From Fen-1247 sp041691775 (GTDB lineage Bacteria; Gemmatimonadota; Gemmatimonadetes; Gemmatimonadales; Gemmatimonadaceae), in contig JBEPUB010000001.1 of NCBI GenBank assembly GCA_041691775.1, positions 62,001 to 126,000 of the forward strand: 64,000 bases of DNA, read 5' to 3'. A program made the translations under genes and the position numbers. A model generated the notes under the pieces. The model did not search any database. It saw only the letters and a list, made by a program, of their open reading frames with translations, and was not told the origin of the DNA. This document shows, one piece after another, positions 60,338 through 64,000 of the stretch (its first letter is position 1; every line of letters begins with the position of its first letter).

Positions 60338-61825
60338 GTGACCAGCCCCTTCGTCGTCGCGCTCTCCAGCGCTGATGCCGCATCTCTTCAAGTTCCTGTT
60401 CTCTTCGTTGCGCTTTCGTCGGCAAGCTCACTGCCAGCTGCGCTCGCGAGTCTGGATGCAGCTGCAAGCGGCAGCATTGGCGTAGCGATCAGCGAGCGCG
60501 ACTTCCGCGGCGCGCGCGACGAGATTCTCCTTCTGAGCGGTGTGTCGTCAGGCCCGCGACGAATCGCGTTGATCGGCACCGGTTCCTCACCCGTCACAGT
60601 GCACGCCTTGCGGCGGGCTGCTGCACTCGCCGCGCGCACCGCCGCCAAGTTGGGAACTGGATCACTCGCAATCGGCGGCGAGGCGTTCACCCCTTCGCAG
60701 ATAGAAGCGATAACTGCGGGATTGCACGCCGGTGCGTGGCAGTACCTTGATACAAAGACGCCGGCGCCTGAGGCTGAGCGGAAGGCCGCGGTCGCGTCGG
60801 CGACGATTCTGGCTCCGGTGACACCAGACACTCAAGCCGCACTTGCCGCTGGCAACGCGATGGGTGCAGGCGTTTCTCTCACGAGAACGCTGGGAATGAC
60901 GCCGGGTAATATCTGTACGCCGGACCTGCTCGCATCCACCGCGCGCGACGTCGCCGCGCGACACGGAATGAAATTCACCGAGCTTGACCGAGCCGGTCTC
61001 GAAGCGGAAAAGATGGGCTCGTTTCTCGCCGTTGCCCAGGGGACACCACAGGAGCCGCGTCTCGTTACAATCGAACATCGCGGCGGCAAGGTTGGCGCTG
61101 CGCCAGTCGTTCTGGTCGGTAAGGGAATCTGCTTCGACTCGGGCGGCATTTCGATCAAGCCAGCCGCGAGCATGGAGTGGATGAAGTTCGACATGAGTGG
61201 CGCAGGTGGCGTGATCGGAGCTATGGAGGTAGTGGGAAGGATGAAGCTTCCCATCAACGTCATCGGCGTATTCGGCGCGACCACGAACATGCCGTCCGGC
61301 ACAGCGATGAATCCGGGCGACGTTGTGCGCAGTCAGTCCGGCAAGTTCATAGAGATCGTCAACACCGACGCCGAAGGCCGCCTTGTGCTTGCCGATCTCC
61401 TCTCGTACGTGCGTCGGTTCAACCCGGCTGCCGTGATCGATGCAGCAACTTTGACCGGCGCGTGCGTCATCGCGCTGGGTCACACCGCGATGGGTGTTCT
61501 TGGCGTGGATCAGCGACTTGTCGATGAAGTGCTCGTGGCCGCGGGGCGCTCCGGTGATCGCGGTTGGCAGTTGCCCCTGTGGGACGAATATACGGAACTG
61601 ATCAAATCCGATGTTGCGGATATCAAGAATTCCGGTGGACGAGCGGGCGGCACCATCACCGCCGCTGCATTCCTCAAGGAGTTTGCCGAAGACTATCCGT
61701 GGGTACACTTGGATGTTGCGGGCACCGCGTACTCCGAGACCGACCTGGGTTTCATTCCAAAGGGACCGACAGGAGTTCCAGTTGGTACGTTTGTGGAGTT
61801 CCTGCGCGCGCGCTGCGAAGGCTGA
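60338..61825 (+). CDS. pepA: leucyl aminopeptidase (M17)
   Basis: 495-residue cytosolic two-zinc aminopeptidase. Catalytic domain marks: VGKGICFDSGGISIKPA, MKFDMSGAGGVIGAM, signature NTDAEGRLVLADLL and VIDAATLTGACVIALG. The N-terminal third is the variable macro-like domain. GTG start at 60338; no ATG fits. Its stop overlaps the ATG of the plug-domain gene by one base. Confidence 0.95.
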   Translation: MTSPFVVALSSADAASLQVPVLFVALSSASSLPAALASLDAAASGSIGVAISERDFRGARDEILLLSGVSSGPRRIALIGTGSSPVTVHALRRAAALAARTAAKLGTGSLAIGGEAFTPSQIEAITAGLHAGAWQYLDTKTPAPEAERKAAVASATILAPVTPDTQAALAAGNAMGAGVSLTRTLGMTPGNICTPDLLASTARDVAARHGMKFTELDRAGLEAEKMGSFLAVAQGTPQEPRLVTIEHRGGKVGAAPVVLVGKGICFDSGGISIKPAASMEWMKFDMSGAGGVIGAMEVVGRMKLPINVIGVFGATTNMPSGTAMNPGDVVRSQSGKFIEIVNTDAEGRLVLADLLSYVRRFNPAAVIDAATLTGACVIALGHTAMGVLGVDQRLVDEVLVAAGRSGDRGWQLPLWDEYTELIKSDVADIKNSGGRAGGTITAAAFLKEFAEDYPWVHLDVAGTAYSETDLGFIPKGPTGVPVGTFVEFLRARCEG

Positions 61826-63654
61826 TGCTCACACGAATCGCGCGTGTCGCGCTTGGCATCACGGCGCGCGCCACAGCGATTGGAGTGTTGGTTGCTGGCG
61901 TCGCACGCGCACAGACCGTCCCGCGCGATACGATTCAGAAATCTGCAGAAGACGCCGCACCTAAGTCCCAACGTGCGGATAGCATTCAGGCGCGAGTTGG
62001 TCGCGACGGTGTAACACCGTCGCTCGAGATCGGGCAATCCCTCACGTACGACCGCGATGAGCTGTTTGCGACAGGCGCCGTAACCTTGGGCGACCTGCTG
62101 GATCGCATTCCGGCGTTTACGACATTTCGGACTGGTTGGCTCGCGGCGCCGCAAGCAACAGCCATCGGCGGCGACTTCAGCCGCGTGCGCGTCTTCATCG
62201 ACGGAATTGAGCGCGACGATCTGGAGCCGCGCAACGGAGTCGCGCCGGATCTCGGTACAGTTCCGATCTGGACGCTCGAGAAACTGTCACTCGCTCGCAG
62301 TGCGAACGAGCTCCGTGTCGATCTGCGAACGTGGGAATACGACGGGACTGCACCGTACACCAGGATCGACGCGCTCACGGGCGATCTCAATACCAATCTG
62401 TACCGCGTATTCTACGGCAAGCGCTACTACAACGGCGCGGCGCTTCAGGTCGCGTTGCAGCAGTTTGGCGTAACCGATGTCCGAAACGGCGGCGGTGGCC
62501 AGCAGTTCGGCGGAATGGTGCGTTACGGCATTGGACGTCCGTCGTGGAGCCTGGACGCGACTGCAATCCGGACGAACGACACGCGCACCACAACCACACG
62601 CTTCAATTACGGTCCCGATCTGCCCGGATACCGCGCCGCGAATACACTCGGCTATCTTCGCGCGGCGATCGGGCATGAAGGAGCCGGCCCGTTCCTGCAA
62701 CTGATTGCCTCCACGCAAATCCTCAAGGAGAACAGTCCGCACTACGATTCGTTGACGGCGCGACAGTACGGCTTCGCGCCGGACACCGTAGACTCTCTTG
62801 CGTCGGTGACGCAATACGTAGCGACGGCGGGCATGGATGCGGCAGGCGGACGACTGCGGCTGGTGGAGCGATATCGGAGACGCCTTGGCAAGGGGTACAA
62901 TTCTCCCAGCGCGACTTTCGATCTGACCCACGCGTTCTTTTCCGCCAGCGCGCTCGCCGAGCGGGACGAATACTCCGGGTTGACGCGGCTCGAGGGTGGC
63001 GCGCGAATCACTCCACTGCCGTTCATCTCATTACTCGGCTACCTGGGCCAGCGCACCTCGTTTGGGACACCGGCGCTCGGATTTCTTACGCAACCAAGCT
63101 CGCGAACAGCGCGCTTCGAGGCGGGGCTGCGTGTGCTCCCAGCTGGCCTGTGGCTCACGGGTGGGGTCGTGACTCGGGATACCGCGCTCCTCGTCCCGTC
63201 ATCTCTCTGGGACACCGCCTTCGTGGCAAGACCGGTGGGGCGGCAAACCGGGACCACGGTGGGCCTTCACGGACCACTTACGGGTGCTCTGAGCCTCAAC
63301 GTTACGGGGACACACTGGCAGCAATTAGCCCCTTACACGCCCCAGACTGAAGCTCACGCCGATCTTCGGTTCTACACGGAGTGGCTGTCTCGATTCCCGA
63401 CCCGGAACTTCTCATTTCTGTTCCAGCCTGGCTTGGACTACCGGAGCGCCGCCCCATTTCCGCAGACCAGTGGCACCGATCGGTTCGCCTATTCCAGTCG
63501 AGTCGTCTCGCTCCTGGTCGAGCTCAGAATTCTCAGGGGAGTCCTTTCTTTCCAGCGGAGAAACGTCCTGGGCGGAATCTACGATCAGGTCCCCGGTTAT
63601 CTGATGCCACGGCCAATAAACGTGTACGGTGTGCGGTGGTACTTCTTCAACTGA
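61825..63654 (+). CDS. outer-membrane protein with TonB-receptor plug-like domain
   Basis: 609 residues with a signal peptide (ATAIGVLVAGVARAQ). Residues 60-150 look like a plug domain (TLGDLLDRIPAFTTFRTG, VRVFIDGIERDD, IWTLEKLSLARS, ELRVDLRTW). The remainder is rich in alternating aromatic beta-strands and ends in a terminal Tyr-Phe-Phe-Asn (VYGVRWYFFN), the C-terminal aromatic signature of barrels. It is shorter than usual TonB receptors (over 650) and no TonB box was recognised, so it may be a channel or relative. Coupled to pepA by a one-base overlap. Confidence 0.8.
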   Translation: MLTRIARVALGITARATAIGVLVAGVARAQTVPRDTIQKSAEDAAPKSQRADSIQARVGRDGVTPSLEIGQSLTYDRDELFATGAVTLGDLLDRIPAFTTFRTGWLAAPQATAIGGDFSRVRVFIDGIERDDLEPRNGVAPDLGTVPIWTLEKLSLARSANELRVDLRTWEYDGTAPYTRIDALTGDLNTNLYRVFYGKRYYNGAALQVALQQFGVTDVRNGGGGQQFGGMVRYGIGRPSWSLDATAIRTNDTRTTTTRFNYGPDLPGYRAANTLGYLRAAIGHEGAGPFLQLIASTQILKENSPHYDSLTARQYGFAPDTVDSLASVTQYVATAGMDAAGGRLRLVERYRRRLGKGYNSPSATFDLTHAFFSASALAERDEYSGLTRLEGGARITPLPFISLLGYLGQRTSFGTPALGFLTQPSSRTARFEAGLRVLPAGLWLTGGVVTRDTALLVPSSLWDTAFVARPVGRQTGTTVGLHGPLTGALSLNVTGTHWQQLAPYTPQTEAHADLRFYTEWLSRFPTRNFSFLFQPGLDYRSAAPFPQTSGTDRFAYSSRVVSLLVELRILRGVLSFQRRNVLGGIYDQVPGYLMPRPINVYGVRWYFFN

Positions 63655-63673
63655 CGAGTTGGTTCGTTGAAAT

Positions 63674-63702
63674 TTGACAAAGTCGTTGCAGGACAATAAC
63701 TT
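63674..63702 (+). promoter_or_regulatory. sigma-70-like promoter for yicC
   Basis: Perfect -35 TTGACA at 63674-63679, spacer 17, weak -10 TAACTT at 63697-63702. Predicted start near 63709, only about 6 bases before the yicC ATG. Confidence 0.4.
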
Positions 63703-63714
63703 AGTGGGCTGCAC

Positions 63715-64000
63715 ATGATCACGAGCATGACCGGATTTGGCACCGCGGAAGGGACGGTTGGCGCTCAGCGCCTGGCCGTTGAGATCCGCGCGGTCAACCA
63801 TCGCTTTTTCAATCCGGCTATCAAGCTCCCGGGTCGCATGGCGCAATGGGAAGGCGAAGTGCGCGAGGCGTTGCGGAAGCGGGTCAGCCGGGGTCATGTG
63901 TCGCTCACGGTGCGTTTCGAGAAGGAAATTGACCGGACTCTCGCGATCAACGAGCAGAAAGTTGCGGCTTACGTTCAGCAACTGCGCGCGCTCAAGGATC
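63715..64000 (+). CDS. YicC-family endoribonuclease (partial, cut by window edge)
   Basis: First 95 residues visible. Family N-terminus MITSMTGFGTAEG, then VEIRAVNHRFFNPAIKLPGRM (key parts EIRAVNHRFF and KLPGRM) and RGHVSLTVRFEKE. YicC-type proteins are endoribonucleases affecting small-RNA stability and stationary-phase fitness. The C-terminal domain lies outside the window. Confidence 0.92.
   Translation, partial: MITSMTGFGTAEGTVGAQRLAVEIRAVNHRFFNPAIKLPGRMAQWEGEVREALRKRVSRGHVSLTVRFEKEIDRTLAINEQKVAAYVQQLRALKD

Overview
The window is a gene-dense bacterial chromosome segment with high GC content. Several family habits suggest Gemmatimonadota: serine/threonine kinases with a GGGGMSRVF glycine loop, MacB/FtsX-type 'ADOP' permeases, paired secreted amidohydrolases, M20 peptidases with signal peptides, and a secreted protein with a TonB-receptor plug-like domain. 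This assignment is an inference from protein style; no 16S gene is present.

Layout. 1-2.3 kb (minus strand): an HtrA-like protease cut by the window edge, a transaldolase-fold protein without its catalytic lysine, and truA. 2.4-14.1 kb (plus strand): a tightly coupled biosynthetic run, trpD, trpC, trpF, trpB, two genes of unknown role (HEAT-repeat and HD-GYP proteins), trpA, folB, folK, panB, panC, with lexA on the opposite strand between trpD and trpC. 14.1-20.4 kb: yqeK-like, LytR_C-domain lipoprotein, rlmN (convergent and overlapping), aspS, phoH, a shortened PgpH-like HD protein and ybeY. 20.4-27.8 kb: an acyl-CoA module of meaB, a B12-dependent acyl-CoA mutase in two subunits, a biotin-dependent carboxylase beta subunit, a two-gene AtuA-like protein, an enoyl-CoA hydratase and a 51-residue membrane protein. 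27.8-36.6 kb: a U32 peptidase, recQ, an acyl-CoA dehydrogenase, a small membrane methyltransferase, RNase G/E, rplU and rpmA, closed by a strong terminator. 36.7-42.4 kb (minus strand): M20 peptidase, two amidohydrolases (one without metal ligands), a glycerophosphodiesterase and a TetR regulator. 42.5-44.1 kb: ECF sigma, anti-sigma and a Spy/CpxP-like periplasmic protein.

44.3-58.9 kb is the accessory part: a kinase, two related HExxH lipoproteins, an ATP-pyrophosphatase, a ferric-reductase-like flavocytochrome, a serine beta-lactamase-fold enzyme, and a 5.4-kb interval between two copies of a tRNA-Leu region. The left copy is a truncated tRNA; the right copy is an intact tRNA-Leu(CAA). Inside lie a DUF4258/DUF2283-HTH gene pair behind a perfectly symmetric consensus promoter, a transposase remnant and an ADOP permease. 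56.3-64 kb returns to glycosyltransferase, cupin, truncated haemoglobin, icd, pepA, a plug-domain protein and the start of yicC.

The strongest leads are (i) the mutase/carboxylase/AtuA/hydratase cluster, whose mutase carries Gln where methylmalonyl-CoA mutases carry Arg; (ii) the palindromic double promoter with a nearly leaderless toxin-antitoxin-like operon; (iii) the tRNA-flanked island; and (iv) two enzymes that keep their fold but have lost catalytic residues. No searches were run. Family calls rest on recognised motifs and remembered family sequences.
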